Source: Kiritimatiellia bacterium | Lineage (GTDB): Bacteria; Verrucomicrobiota; Kiritimatiellia; RFP12; UBA1067 | DNA length: 51,565 nucleotides | Assembly: GCA_017544725.1 (NCBI GenBank) | Contig: JAFYDR010000265.1 | Location: 1-51,565 of the forward strand | Direction of reading: 5' to 3' | Program-made: the position numbers and the translations under genes | Shown here: one piece after another, positions 25,216-33,151 of the stretch | How the letters are laid out: each line of letters begins with the position of its first letter | Position numbering within the stretch: position 1 is the first letter of the stretch | Notes under the pieces: generated by a model | What the model was told of the DNA's origin: nothing | The model's input: the letters and a program-made list of their open reading frames with translations, nothing else | Databases searched by the model: none

Positions 25216-25845
25216 ATGCGAAAGAGAGTCGAAATATTGGTGTGCGGGGCGTTTCTCGCCGTGTTGACCGGATGCGAAAGCCCGATGTTCGAGAATTCGC
25301 CGTTCCAGAAGCAACCGCAGCGGACGAGTCTGGAGGTGATGAAACTCCAGAGCACGCAAGACCAGTTGATGGGGGAAGTGCAGCGGATGAATTCGCAGCT
25401 AGACGAGATGCGGCGCGAGAATACCCAGTTGCGCAACAAGATCGCGCAATTGGAGAGCCGCATGGCAACCGTCGCGCAAACGAGATCCGCCGCCACGGAC
25501 GCCGACATCGCGGCGTTGCGTCGCGACTTGCAGCAGACGCGTGCGGAGAACGCGACCATGCGGAAACAGATCGCCGACGACCTCGCCAGCCGCATTGACA
25601 AGATGGCGAAACAGCAGGAGGCGGCAGCCCGTCAGCCCGCGCCGCGAGGCGCATCGTCCACCGCAACGCAAGCTGCCGCCGCGCGTGGCTCTGGATACGA
25701 GCACAAGGTCGAGCGTGGGCAGACCCTCACTGAAATCGCACGGGGTTACGGCGTGTCGATGCAGTCGATCATCAAGGCGAACAATTTGAAGCCTCCCTAC
25801 AATGTCCGGGTGGGTCAGGTTCTCTTCATTCCGGACGCGAAGTAA
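25216..25845 (+). CDS. Second LysM lipoprotein with coiled coil
   Basis: A 209-aa lipoprotein: signal peptide with lipobox LAVLTGC (Cys near residue 20), a long coiled coil (about residues 45-130; QLDEMRRENTQLRNKIAQLE), an Ala/Pro linker, and a C-terminal LysM domain (HKVERGQTLTEIARGYGVSM ... VRVGQVLFIP). ATG 25216 follows AAGGGGAAGTG; the frame opens at 25198. Its layout repeats that of the first LysM lipoprotein without the TPR part, so the two probably work on peptidoglycan at the same site. Confidence 0.82.
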   Translation: MRKRVEILVCGAFLAVLTGCESPMFENSPFQKQPQRTSLEVMKLQSTQDQLMGEVQRMNSQLDEMRRENTQLRNKIAQLESRMATVAQTRSAATDADIAALRRDLQQTRAENATMRKQIADDLASRIDKMAKQQEAAARQPAPRGASSTATQAAAARGSGYEHKVERGQTLTEIARGYGVSMQSIIKANNLKPPYNVRVGQVLFIPDAK

Positions 25846-25867
25846 GTTTCCAACAACAGGATAACCT

Positions 25868-26752
25868 ATGCAGAAAATCACGGTCAACGGCGAGCCTGTC
25901 TCGCAGGAGATGATCCAGTTTAACGTTCAGCGCCTGATCCGCTTCCACGCCTCGCACGGGATGGCGGAGGATCAGATTCGCGCCCAGCTTCCCGAACTTG
26001 TGAAATCGGCGACGGAACAGGCGATCGGCGAAATCCTCCTGATGGGCGAAGCGCAGAAGTTGCAGTTCCCGATTCCTGAATCGGAGATCGACGAGCAGAT
26101 CGAGGAGATCACCGAACAACTTGGCGGGCAGGAGAAGTTTGACCGCGCGCTGGCGGAGCGGAAAACCTCGCTTGCGGATTTCCGTGAACAGCTCAAGCGC
26201 GGCAAGCGGGTCGAGAAACTGATCGCGAAGATCACGGAAACCGCAGCCGATCCGACCGAGGCCGAAATCGAGGCGCATTTCAAGGCGCATCGCGGCGAGT
26301 ACGTCAAGGGCGAACAGGTGCTCGCGCAACACATTCTCATCACGCCGGACGGCGAGACGCAGACCTCGAAGGATCAGGCGAGAGCGAAGATTGAAGCGAT
26401 CCGCGCACGTATCGTGGACGGTGGCGCCGATTTCTCCGACGAGGCGCAGATTCACTCGATGTGTCCGAGCGCCAGCGAAGGCGGCAGCCTCGGATGGTTC
26501 AGTCGCGGCATGATGGTGCCGGAGTTCGACAAGGTCGCCTTCGAGATGAAGGACGGCGAAGTCAGCGACATCGTAGAGACCCAGTTCGGATACCACATCA
26601 TCAAGAAGATGGATCACAAGGAGGAGAGCGAGCCGAGTTTTGACGAGGTGCGCGAACAGATTCGGGACTTCCTCCGCCACGAGCGTCGCGGCGAGATCAT
26701 GACCGCGTATGTCGAGGAACTGAAGGCCAAAGCGAAAATCGTGAGGGAATGA
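25868..26752 (+). CDS. Parvulin-type peptidyl-prolyl isomerase without a signal peptide
   Basis: A 294-aa SurA/PrsA-like protein: an N-terminal helical chaperone region (about 1-140), then a PPIC parvulin domain with AQHILI, a Cys and Ser-rich loop, GGSLGWFSRGMMVPEFDKVAF and VETQFGYHIIKK, then a C-terminal helix. Unlike SurA it starts directly with MQKITVNGEPVS and has no hydrophobic leader, so it should act in the cytoplasm unless exported another way. An AGGA box lies upstream; 22 bp separate it from the LysM lipoprotein and 4 bp from hemL. Confidence 0.85.
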   Translation: MQKITVNGEPVSQEMIQFNVQRLIRFHASHGMAEDQIRAQLPELVKSATEQAIGEILLMGEAQKLQFPIPESEIDEQIEEITEQLGGQEKFDRALAERKTSLADFREQLKRGKRVEKLIAKITETAADPTEAEIEAHFKAHRGEYVKGEQVLAQHILITPDGETQTSKDQARAKIEAIRARIVDGGADFSDEAQIHSMCPSASEGGSLGWFSRGMMVPEFDKVAFEMKDGEVSDIVETQFGYHIIKKMDHKEESEPSFDEVREQIRDFLRHERRGEIMTAYVEELKAKAKIVRE

Positions 26753-26756
26753 TAGA

Positions 26757-28037
26757 ATGACGCACGAGGAGTTGTTTGAACGGGCATGCCGGGTCATCCC
26801 CGGCGGGGTGAACAGTCCAGTCCGAGCATTCAACGGCGTCGGTGGCACGCCGCTCTATGTAACCTCTGGCAAAGCACAAAAAATCACAACCTGCGACGCG
26901 CGCGAACTGGTGGACTTCTGCTGTTCGTGGGGCGCGATGATTCTGGGGCACGCGCACCCGGAAGTGACGGAAGCGATCTGCGCACAGGCGGGAAGGGGAA
27001 CGACTTTCGGCATCAACACGGCAATCGAGGTCGATTTCGCGGAACGCCTCTGTGCCCTCGTGCCGGGACTCGAACGAGTCCGGCTTGTCAATTCTGGGAC
27101 GGAGGCGGTGATGACCGCGATCCGCATCGCTCGTGGCGTGACGGGACGGAAGGGCATCATCAAGTTCGACGGCTGTTACCACGGACACAGCGACAGTATG
27201 CTCGTCTCTGCGGGTAGCGGACTGCTGACGGGCGGCAGACTTTCCTCATTGGGCGTTTCACACCGCGTAGCCAGCGACACCTACGTCGCGCCGTACAACA
27301 ACATCGATGCGGTGAAGGAAATTATCGAACAGAAAGGGCATGAGATCGCGGCGATCATTGTGGAACCGATTGCGGCGAACATGGGACTGGTCTGTCCCGA
27401 TCCCGCGTTCCTTTCCAAACTCCGACACGAGGCGGATCGGTGCGGTGCCATCCTGATCTTCGACGAAGTGATCAACGGGTTCCGGTTCCATCTATCGACC
27501 TATGCGAAGATGGCTGGTGTACAACCCGATCTCTTCACGCTGGGCAAGGTGATCGGTGGCGGACTCCCGCTTGCCGCCGTCGGTGGTTATGCAGTCTTCA
27601 TGGATCAGCTCGCTCCGCAGGGCGGCATCTATCAGGCGGGGACGCTTTCCGGCAATCCGCTGGCGGTGGCGGCAGGACTGAAAACGCTGGATGTGTTGGA
27701 GCGGGATTATCCCTACGGACGGATGGAGGAACTGGGGAACCGGCTCGCGAAGACCGTCAACGATACGGCGAAAGAGAAAGGGTTTCCGATTCGACTCGTC
27801 AACTTCAAAGGCGTCTTCACGCTCTTCTGCTCGGAAAAGGCGATGCGGAATCTAGAAGATGTGCGTACGTGCGACGTGGCGGAATACGCCCGCATCTTCC
27901 ATGCGGTGTTGGATGCAGGATACTATCTGCCGCCATCCCAGTTCGAGGTCGGGTTCATCTCCGCTGCGCACACGCAAGCCGATATCGACGGTCTCGCCGC
28001 CGCGATCCTCGCCGCTGCGGCTGACGACGCCAGCTGA
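26757..28037 (+). CDS. hemL: Glutamate-1-semialdehyde 2,1-aminomutase
   Basis: A 426-aa PLP enzyme of the C5 haem pathway that converts glutamate-1-semialdehyde to 5-aminolevulinate. Motifs: RVIPGGVNSPVRAF at the N-terminus, NSGTEAVMTAIRIARG near residue 103, KFDGCYHGHSD, IFDEVINGFR near 240 and TLGKVIGGGLPLAAVGG with the PLP lysine near residue 264. Length is normal for the family. The start lies 4 bp after the isomerase stop, with GAGGGA upstream. Last gene of the operon; convergent with the acyl carrier protein gene. Confidence 0.95.
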   Translation: MTHEELFERACRVIPGGVNSPVRAFNGVGGTPLYVTSGKAQKITTCDARELVDFCCSWGAMILGHAHPEVTEAICAQAGRGTTFGINTAIEVDFAERLCALVPGLERVRLVNSGTEAVMTAIRIARGVTGRKGIIKFDGCYHGHSDSMLVSAGSGLLTGGRLSSLGVSHRVASDTYVAPYNNIDAVKEIIEQKGHEIAAIIVEPIAANMGLVCPDPAFLSKLRHEADRCGAILIFDEVINGFRFHLSTYAKMAGVQPDLFTLGKVIGGGLPLAAVGGYAVFMDQLAPQGGIYQAGTLSGNPLAVAAGLKTLDVLERDYPYGRMEELGNRLAKTVNDTAKEKGFPIRLVNFKGVFTLFCSEKAMRNLEDVRTCDVAEYARIFHAVLDAGYYLPPSQFEVGFISAAHTQADIDGLAAAILAAAADDAS

Positions 28038-28251
28038 GAAGCTGAGAAGAAGGTAGTAGGCAGTAGTGCGTGGCAAAGCCGCCACGCCAGCTGAGAAGCG
28101 GGGAAGCTGAGAGGCTGAGAAGCAAGCCGCCAAAGGCGATAATGAAAAGATGGAAACGAAGAATGAAGGCGGCTAAACACTTGTCCCCATTGTCTCCATC
28201 GACCCCGCGTCACAAACCCTTTACTTGTGCGGTGGGCGTCGTCACGCCGCG
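28038..28251. repeat. Composite short-palindrome repeat at a convergent gene junction
   Basis: Two CAGCTGAGAAGC modules (28031 and 28085), with GAGAGGCTGAGAAGC and a degenerate GCCGCC-AAA-GGCG hairpin, then AATGAAAAGATG and AAGAATGAAGGCGGC. No canonical terminator with a T-run is visible, so these hairpins may serve that role. Confidence 0.6.
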
Positions 28252-28503
28252 TTACAGCCGCGCTTTCACGAAATCGCGAAGGGCGGCGACGGAGACGAAG
28301 TTGCGGACATCGAAATCCGAATCCTCGATCTGGATGCCGAACGCTTCCTCCAGTCCCACAACCAGTTCCAGCAGGCAGACGGAATCCACGCCGTACACGT
28401 CAATCAGCGAGGCGTCTGTCTGCAACTCGGCGGCGGGCACCTTGAGGAACAGGCGCTCCACGATCATCTCTTTCAGTTTGGTTTCGATTTCCTGATTGTT
28501 CAT
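28252..28503 (-). CDS. Acyl carrier protein
   Basis: An 83-aa carrier protein. The phosphopantetheine attachment serine sits in GVDSVCLLEL (near residue 39), a variant of the usual GxDSL. The predicted four-helix pattern and acidic helix II (EEAFGIQIEDSD) fit the family. ATG 28503 overlaps the MFS stop as ATGA, so the two are co-translated. The non-standard DSV motif and location beside a ketosynthase and reductases suggest a dedicated carrier rather than the housekeeping AcpP. Confidence 0.85.
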   Translation of the reverse strand: MNNQEIETKLKEMIVERLFLKVPAAELQTDASLIDVYGVDSVCLLELVVGLEEAFGIQIEDSDFDVRNFVSVAALRDFVKARL

Positions 28504-29678
28504 TTCGAAGCTCCTTTTTTCTGCATCGCTGCGAAGAGACCGAGAACCAGCAAGTAGGCTTCGCAAGCCAGCAAGACCCAAGTCAATCCGTTTACGCCGT
28601 TACGGCTCTGCATCCAACCAAGAATCGGCGTGACGACCGCGCCACCGACGATGGCCATAACCATCAAACTGGAAATTTCATTGGTCTTTTCCGGCATCCG
28701 GTTGATCGCCAATCCCATCGCCATCCCGAAGGTGTTGGCGAGACCGAGCGAAGCCGCGAAGACGCAGCAGAGGAAGGGGACGGGCGTCTGCACGAAGAAC
28801 ATTGCCACCGTGCCGAGAATCGCCAGCACGACCGACCAGGGGAAACACTTCGCGGGCGCGACTTTGGCGAACAGGATCGCGCCGATGAACGCACCGGTCG
28901 TTTTCGCGATGAAGTAGATCGAGGGCCCCATTCCCGCCACATTCGCATCCACCTTCATGTTCTTCAGGTAGTCCGGAACCGTGTAACCGAAACCGACGTC
29001 AGCTCCGACGGAGAAGAAAATACCCAGCGTCATCGCAAGAATGTAGGGATTACCGAGAAGGGAGAGGCAACTGCCGAAGGTGACATTCGAGGCACTTGCC
29101 TCCTCGCGCCGGACGGGCGTGAGCCAGAGCCAGACGGCCGCAATCAAGGTGATGACACCATACAGCGGGAAGAGCATCTTCCAGTTGCCCATTGCCGTAG
29201 CGGTGAGGTAAACGAAGACCGGCGTAAGTGCGGCGCAAATCGCTTTGACGAACTGTCCGAGGGAGATGCGACTGGTCAACTGATCTTGCGGTACCACGTT
29301 ACTCATCAACGCGGGCAGAGCCGCCTGGATAATCGTGTTGCCGATTCCCAATAGTGCGAATGAGACGAAGTAAACCCAAACGCGTCCAGGACCGCCGATG
29401 AGGGAGAGGAACATGGCAAAGACCGTTACCGCCAAACTCACCATCACCGCGTTCTTCCGTCCCACCTTACCGCAAAGAATGCCGGTGGGGATGGAGATCA
29501 GAAAGAACCAAATGAAAATCATGGAAGGGAGAAATCCCGCCACGATGTCGGAGAGCCCGCATTCCGTCTTCACCTGATTCATCACCGTTCCGATAATGTC
29601 GGAAAACCCCATCACGAAAAAGCCAAACAAAATCGGCAACAACGCCAACCAACCAGCACCCTGTTTTTCCTGATCCAT
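28500..29678 (-). CDS. MFS transporter, FucP-like
   Basis: A 392-aa protein with about 12 hydrophobic helices. The first pair (LLPILFGFFVMGFSDIIGTV ... FFLISIPTGILCGKVGRKNAV) carries the MFS loop 2-3 motif GxxxDRxGRR-like GKVGRKN, and the N-terminal part resembles the L-fucose/hexose permease (FHS) group. ATG 29678 follows GAGGAGG at ideal spacing. Overlaps the acyl carrier protein gene, so it may export a product of the ketosynthase cluster or import a sugar; the sequence does not decide. Confidence 0.8.
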   Translation of the reverse strand: MDQEKQGAGWLALLPILFGFFVMGFSDIIGTVMNQVKTECGLSDIVAGFLPSMIFIWFFLISIPTGILCGKVGRKNAVMVSLAVTVFAMFLSLIGGPGRVWVYFVSFALLGIGNTIIQAALPALMSNVVPQDQLTSRISLGQFVKAICAALTPVFVYLTATAMGNWKMLFPLYGVITLIAAVWLWLTPVRREEASASNVTFGSCLSLLGNPYILAMTLGIFFSVGADVGFGYTVPDYLKNMKVDANVAGMGPSIYFIAKTTGAFIGAILFAKVAPAKCFPWSVVLAILGTVAMFFVQTPVPFLCCVFAASLGLANTFGMAMGLAINRMPEKTNEISSLMVMAIVGGAVVTPILGWMQSRNGVNGLTWVLLACEAYLLVLGLFAAMQKKGASK

Positions 29679-29821
29679 ACGAACAACCTCCTCGTTTTCT
29701 ATCCGCAACAACCATGTTGCAGACAAACTTTAGTTTGCATTTTTTCCGCTCTTTACGCAAGCCCGAAATTCAGCTTTGTTGCGCGACGGGCCACCGAAGG
29801 CGGTAGCGAAGAATGAAAAGT

Positions 29822-29918
29822 AAAACGGGGATAGCTGCTCCCAACCTGCCTGCGTCCCCCCTTGCGGCTGAAAACGGGGATAGCTGCTCTCAACCTGCCT
29901 GCGTCCCCCTTGCGGGGG
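29822..29918. repeat. Direct tandem repeat of about 49 bp, two units
   Basis: Unit 1 (29822-29870) and unit 2 (29871-29918) both begin AAAACGGGGATAGCTGCTC and contain CAACCTGCCTGCGTCCCCC, with few differences. They start 14 bp past the ketosynthase stop. On the minus strand each ends in ATCCCCGTTTT and can fold GGGGA with TCCCC, so they may attenuate read-through into the MFS gene. Confidence 0.75.
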
Positions 29919-29931
29919 CGCAGGAAAAGAC

Positions 29932-31161
29932 CTAACAACCGCCTGCCCGGATAACGAGGGCGGTGTTGACGCCACCGAACCCGAAACTGTTTTTCAAGAT
30001 GGTACGAACCGTCTTGGTTTCGGTCTGTTGCAGGTGGTGCAGTCCGGCGCAGTCGTCGCCCACGTGTTCCAGATTGCGCGTCGGCAACAGGGATCCGGTC
30101 CGCATCATCTCCAGCGTGAGAATCAACTCCAGTCCACCCGACGCTCCGAGCGTATGTCCGAGGTAACCCTTCAAAGAACTGACCGGAACGCGGTCGGCAA
30201 AGACGCGGCGCAGGGCTTCCGCCTCGCTGCTGTCGCCTGCCTTGGTACCGGTCGCGTGCGCATTCACGTAGTCGATCTCGGCGGGATCGACATCCGCTTC
30301 CGCCAACGCCTCGCGGATTGTCTTTTCCAGCGCGTCGGGATTGAGCTGGCTGATATGCGTTCCATTCGCGGCGTTGGCGAAGCCCAGTACTTCGGCATAG
30401 ATTTTTGCGCCGCGAGCGCGTGCATGTTCGTAGGACTCCAACAACAGAATCCCTGCTCCTTCGCCGCAGACGAGACCGTCACGCTGCGCGTCGAACGGTC
30501 GCGGGGAACACTCCGGCTGATCGTTGAAATGGGTAGATGTGGCAAAGAGCACGTCGAACATCCCGACCGCTACGGGGGACAACTCCTCCGCGCCACCGCA
30601 TAGCACAGCGTCCTGCCGCCCTAATCGAATTTGGTCGAATCCGAAACCGAGCGCCAGAATGGAAGAGGCGCAGGCTCCACAGGTGGACTGGACGCATCCG
30701 GTCAACCCTAGCGCGTTCGCCACGTTCATCGCCGCCGAGTTGGAGATGCAATGGAAAAACTTAGTAGGAGTCAGGTGTGAGATGTCGTGATCCTCATGCT
30801 GAAAAAAGCTCTGGAAAAGCTCGGAGAGACTTACCGTGCTACCGATGGTCGAACCGACCGCACATCCCAATCTCCCTTTCTCGAACTGGTCGATCCCGCC
30901 TGCGTCGGAAACCGCCTCTTGGCTCGCCTGAACAGAGAAGATTCCCATCCTACCCATCGAGCGGCGAAGATCACGCGGAATGGTCCGTTCGCGCAGTTCC
31001 TGGACAGGCGCCCCGAGTCGCGTCATCAGTCCGTGCGTCTCTCCCCAATCTGACAGGACACGCACAGCCGTTTTACCCTCTGCCGCTGACGTCCGTAAAA
31101 TTTCCGCGCCGTGTCCGAAAGGCGAGACCGCCCCGACGCCGGTAATCACAACCCGCTTCAT
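29932..31161 (-). CDS. Beta-ketoacyl-ACP synthase (FabF/aryl-polyene KS-like)
   Basis: A 409-aa condensing enzyme with the complete Cys-His-His triad: Cys164 in GACASSIL, His302 in NAHATGTKAGD and His336 in GYLGHTLGASGG, plus the C-terminal NSFGFGGVN. ATG 31161 is chosen because it overlaps the upstream SDR stop (ATGA) and begins the family start MKRVVITGVGAVSPFG. It elongates acyl chains on an acyl carrier protein. With two SDRs upstream and an ACP downstream it suggests a dedicated fatty-acid- or polyketide-like pathway rather than housekeeping FabF. Confidence 0.88.
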   Translation of the reverse strand: MKRVVITGVGAVSPFGHGAEILRTSAAEGKTAVRVLSDWGETHGLMTRLGAPVQELRERTIPRDLRRSMGRMGIFSVQASQEAVSDAGGIDQFEKGRLGCAVGSTIGSTVSLSELFQSFFQHEDHDISHLTPTKFFHCISNSAAMNVANALGLTGCVQSTCGACASSILALGFGFDQIRLGRQDAVLCGGAEELSPVAVGMFDVLFATSTHFNDQPECSPRPFDAQRDGLVCGEGAGILLLESYEHARARGAKIYAEVLGFANAANGTHISQLNPDALEKTIREALAEADVDPAEIDYVNAHATGTKAGDSSEAEALRRVFADRVPVSSLKGYLGHTLGASGGLELILTLEMMRTGSLLPTRNLEHVGDDCAGLHHLQQTETKTVRTILKNSFGFGGVNTALVIRAGGC

Positions 31162-31889
31162 TCCGCCATTCCTCCGTTCACCCGTATCGTCTGCCCCTGA
31201 ATGTACATCGCCGGTTCCGAGCAAAGAAAATCAACCACGGCGGCAACTTCCTCCGCCGTTCCGTAGCGGCGCACTGGGATCAGGGGGAGAATCTGCTCCT
31301 TCGGCAGGTCTTTCGTCATCTCCGTATCGATCACGCCGGGTGAGACGGCGTTGACAAAGATGCCGCGCGGACCGACTTCCCGCGCCAATGCGCGCACCGC
31401 CCCGGCCAGTCCTGCTTTGGAGGCAGAATAGTTCACCTGTCCCGCCTGTCCGACATCCCCCGAAATAGAGGTGATTGCCACAATCCGTCCGCGTCTCTGC
31501 TGAATCATGCGGAAGACAACCGGTTGTACCGTGTGATAAAAACCGTTCAGGTTGGTGTCAATCACATCGTGCCAATCCTCTGGAGGAAGGAGTGCAAAAA
31601 CATTGTCGCGGCAGATTCCCGCATTGAAAACGCAAGCGTCAATCGAATCGAGGGTTTCCAGTTCAGGAAGGAAAACCTGCTGTGCCTCGTCATACTTGGC
31701 GATGTTGAACGCCACCGTCCGGCAGGTTCGTCCCAGTTCCTCAATCTCCCGTTTTGTTGCCGACGCCGCTTCGTGGTTTCCTTGATACGTCAGCAACAGG
31801 TCAAATCCCGATTTCGCCAAGCGCAGGGCAACGGCTCTCCCGATTCCTCGGCTTCCACCGATGACAACCGCCGTTTTCCGTTTTTCCAT
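31158..31889 (-). CDS. FabG-like 3-oxoacyl-ACP reductase (SDR)
   Basis: A 243-aa classical short-chain dehydrogenase. Cofactor loop GGSRGIG near residue 11, NAG in FNAGICRDN, catalytic Ser in ITSISGD and YxxxK in NYSASKAG, and the FabG-like C-terminus PAMYIQGQTIRVNGGM. It would reduce the beta-keto product of the ketosynthase next to it. The start at ATG 31889 follows AGGAGAAGG; ATG 31913 with GGAGG is an alternative that adds 8 residues. Ends overlapping the ketosynthase start. Confidence 0.88.
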   Translation of the reverse strand: MEKRKTAVVIGGSRGIGRAVALRLAKSGFDLLLTYQGNHEAASATKREIEELGRTCRTVAFNIAKYDEAQQVFLPELETLDSIDACVFNAGICRDNVFALLPPEDWHDVIDTNLNGFYHTVQPVVFRMIQQRRGRIVAITSISGDVGQAGQVNYSASKAGLAGAVRALAREVGPRGIFVNAVSPGVIDTEMTKDLPKEQILPLIPVRRYGTAEEVAAVVDFLCSEPAMYIQGQTIRVNGGMAE

Positions 31890-31924
31890 TTTGTCCTTCT
31901 CCTCTCGATCCATTCCATCCTCCG

Positions 31925-32638
31925 CTATCCAATCAGATGTTGCCCGCTGTCGGCAAAGAGAATCTGTCCGGTCAGGAACGGGGCATCCAACAGAAAACGG
32001 ACGCACTCCGCGACCTCTTCAGATGTTGTCTTTCTGCCCAGCGGATTTCCTCCAGCCGGCTCGTGCGCCGCTTCGGGCGGCAGGATTGCGCCCGGTGCCA
32101 CCGCATTGACGCGGAGCGTAGGGGCGAGTTCGCGTGCGGCGGATTCGGTGAAATCCGCCAGCGTTTGCTTGGAAAGGGCGTACGGCGTGTCGCCGCCGCG
32201 CGGTCGCTGAATCCGCTGGTCCAAGAGATTGACCACACATCCCTGTGACTGTCTTTTCGTCAAGTCGCAATTCAACAGAAGCGTAAGCTGGATCGGGACG
32301 AGCGCGTTGCACCGCCACATCGATTCAAAGTCGGAGGCATCGGCATCCGCTAGCGGTCCGCGGGAAAACGACGCCGCATTGTTCACGATAGCGTCTAGCG
32401 GTTCGGTAAGGGAGAAGAAGAAACACTCCGCGTCGGCCGCACTGCTGAGAGAATGCGGCGGTAAGGCGACGGCACTTCCTTTCGGAAGGCTTTCGCACAA
32501 ACGAACGGCATCCGGAAAGGAATGCCAACTGTGAACCAGTACGCGCCATCCGTCCAACGCAAGCGCCCGAACGATAGCCGCACCGATCCGCTTTGCACCG
32601 CCCGTCACCAATACGGTTTTCTGTGTGTGGTCATTCAT
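31925..32638 (-). CDS. Pteridine-reductase/FolM-like SDR
   Basis: A 237-aa SDR with GGAKRIG at the Rossmann loop, NNAASF, and VVNLLDQRIQRPRGGDTPYA leading into YALSK. The catalytic Ser position is an Asp within the NLLDQR segment, as in FolM and PTR1-type pteridine reductases. It may therefore reduce dihydropterins, or have been recruited to the adjacent acyl pathway. ATG 32638 lies just 7 nt after a TATACT -10 element, so the mRNA is probably leaderless. First gene of the cluster; the open frame continuing upstream is repeat sequence. Confidence 0.82.
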   Translation of the reverse strand: MNDHTQKTVLVTGGAKRIGAAIVRALALDGWRVLVHSWHSFPDAVRLCESLPKGSAVALPPHSLSSAADAECFFFSLTEPLDAIVNNAASFSRGPLADADASDFESMWRCNALVPIQLTLLLNCDLTKRQSQGCVVNLLDQRIQRPRGGDTPYALSKQTLADFTESAARELAPTLRVNAVAPGAILPPEAAHEPAGGNPLGRKTTSEEVAECVRFLLDAPFLTGQILFADSGQHLIG

Positions 32639-32645
32639 AAACGCA

Positions 32646-32654
32646 AGTATAGCA
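32646..32654 (-). promoter_or_regulatory. Extended -10 element, leaderless start of the SDR/ketosynthase cluster
   Basis: Minus strand TGCTATACT with only seven bases (TGCGTTT) between it and the ATG at 32638. No good -35 is seen, which an extended -10 can tolerate. Same core as at 94-102. Confidence 0.5.
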
Positions 32655-32689
32655 TAACACCCCGCAAAAGAAAAGCGGGGAAAGAGACG

Positions 32690-32815
32690 GGCGCTTCGCG
32701 CCAGCTGAGAAGCGAGCCGCTGGAGGCGGCAATGAAGAATGAAAAGATAAGAATGAAGAATGGGGGCGGCTGAGCCGCCAATGACGAATGACGAGTGACG
32801 AATGACGAATGAAAG
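32690..32815. repeat. Composite short-palindrome repeat
   Basis: Triloop hairpins GGCGC-TTC-GCGCC (near 32688) and GGCGGC-TGA-GCCGCC (near 32765), the CAGCTGAGAAGC module, GAATGAAGAATG, and the heptad run AATGACGAATGACGAGTGAC. Confidence 0.7.
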
Positions 32816-33046
32816 AAAGTCCGTCTGTCTCGTCAGTCCAATGCGGCATGTCGCGTGTCGTTTGTCGCGTGTCATCGGTAGCTGTCGATTGCCATCGATT
32901 GCGGTCGAATGCTATCGAACGGGTAGGGGTACACTTGTCGTGACCGTTTTGCCCTGAAAGGGCACAACTATACAGACGGGGGTGAGCGAAGCGTAACCCC
33001 CGGCGATACAAGCAATATCCGTCAAGCCCTGAAGGGGCGGCAGAAC
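32808..33046. repeat. Dispersed repeats R5 and R4
   Basis: R5 (32808-32872) matches 40371-40438 in inverse orientation almost base for base (shared core CGTCTGTCTCGTCAGTCCAA). R4 (32849-33046) matches 51333-51523 in inverse orientation: shared TTTTGCCCTGAAAGGGC, ACGGGGGTGAGCGAAGCG and AAGCCCTGAAGGGGCGGCAG. It contains nested palindromes and no coding frame. Confidence 0.75.
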
Positions 33047-33151
33047 GTCGCACGGCAACACGTCATGCCGCCTTCTGTCACCCTTCAGGGCTAGCGTGGG
33101 TTTGCTTGATTCCGGAGGCTGCGCTACGCTTGCCTGGCGACGTCAGGTACC
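33047..33151. other. Half copy of the CCCTTCAGGG repeat
   Basis: Contains CACCCTTCAGGGCTAG and a stretch resembling the outer part of R4. No gene seen. Confidence 0.4.

Noticed and set aside
23767..25359. Leftward open frame of 530 codons across the LysM operon start
   Set aside because: It runs antisense to three genes with lipoboxes and LysM domains and includes the repeat cluster and promoter; composition is not protein-like.
31925..32875. Extended N-terminus of the FolM-like SDR up to 32875
   Set aside because: The extra 79 codons are repeat DNA (CGTCATTCGTC-type and R5); the Rossmann fold begins just after ATG 32638, which has a promoter element at its door.
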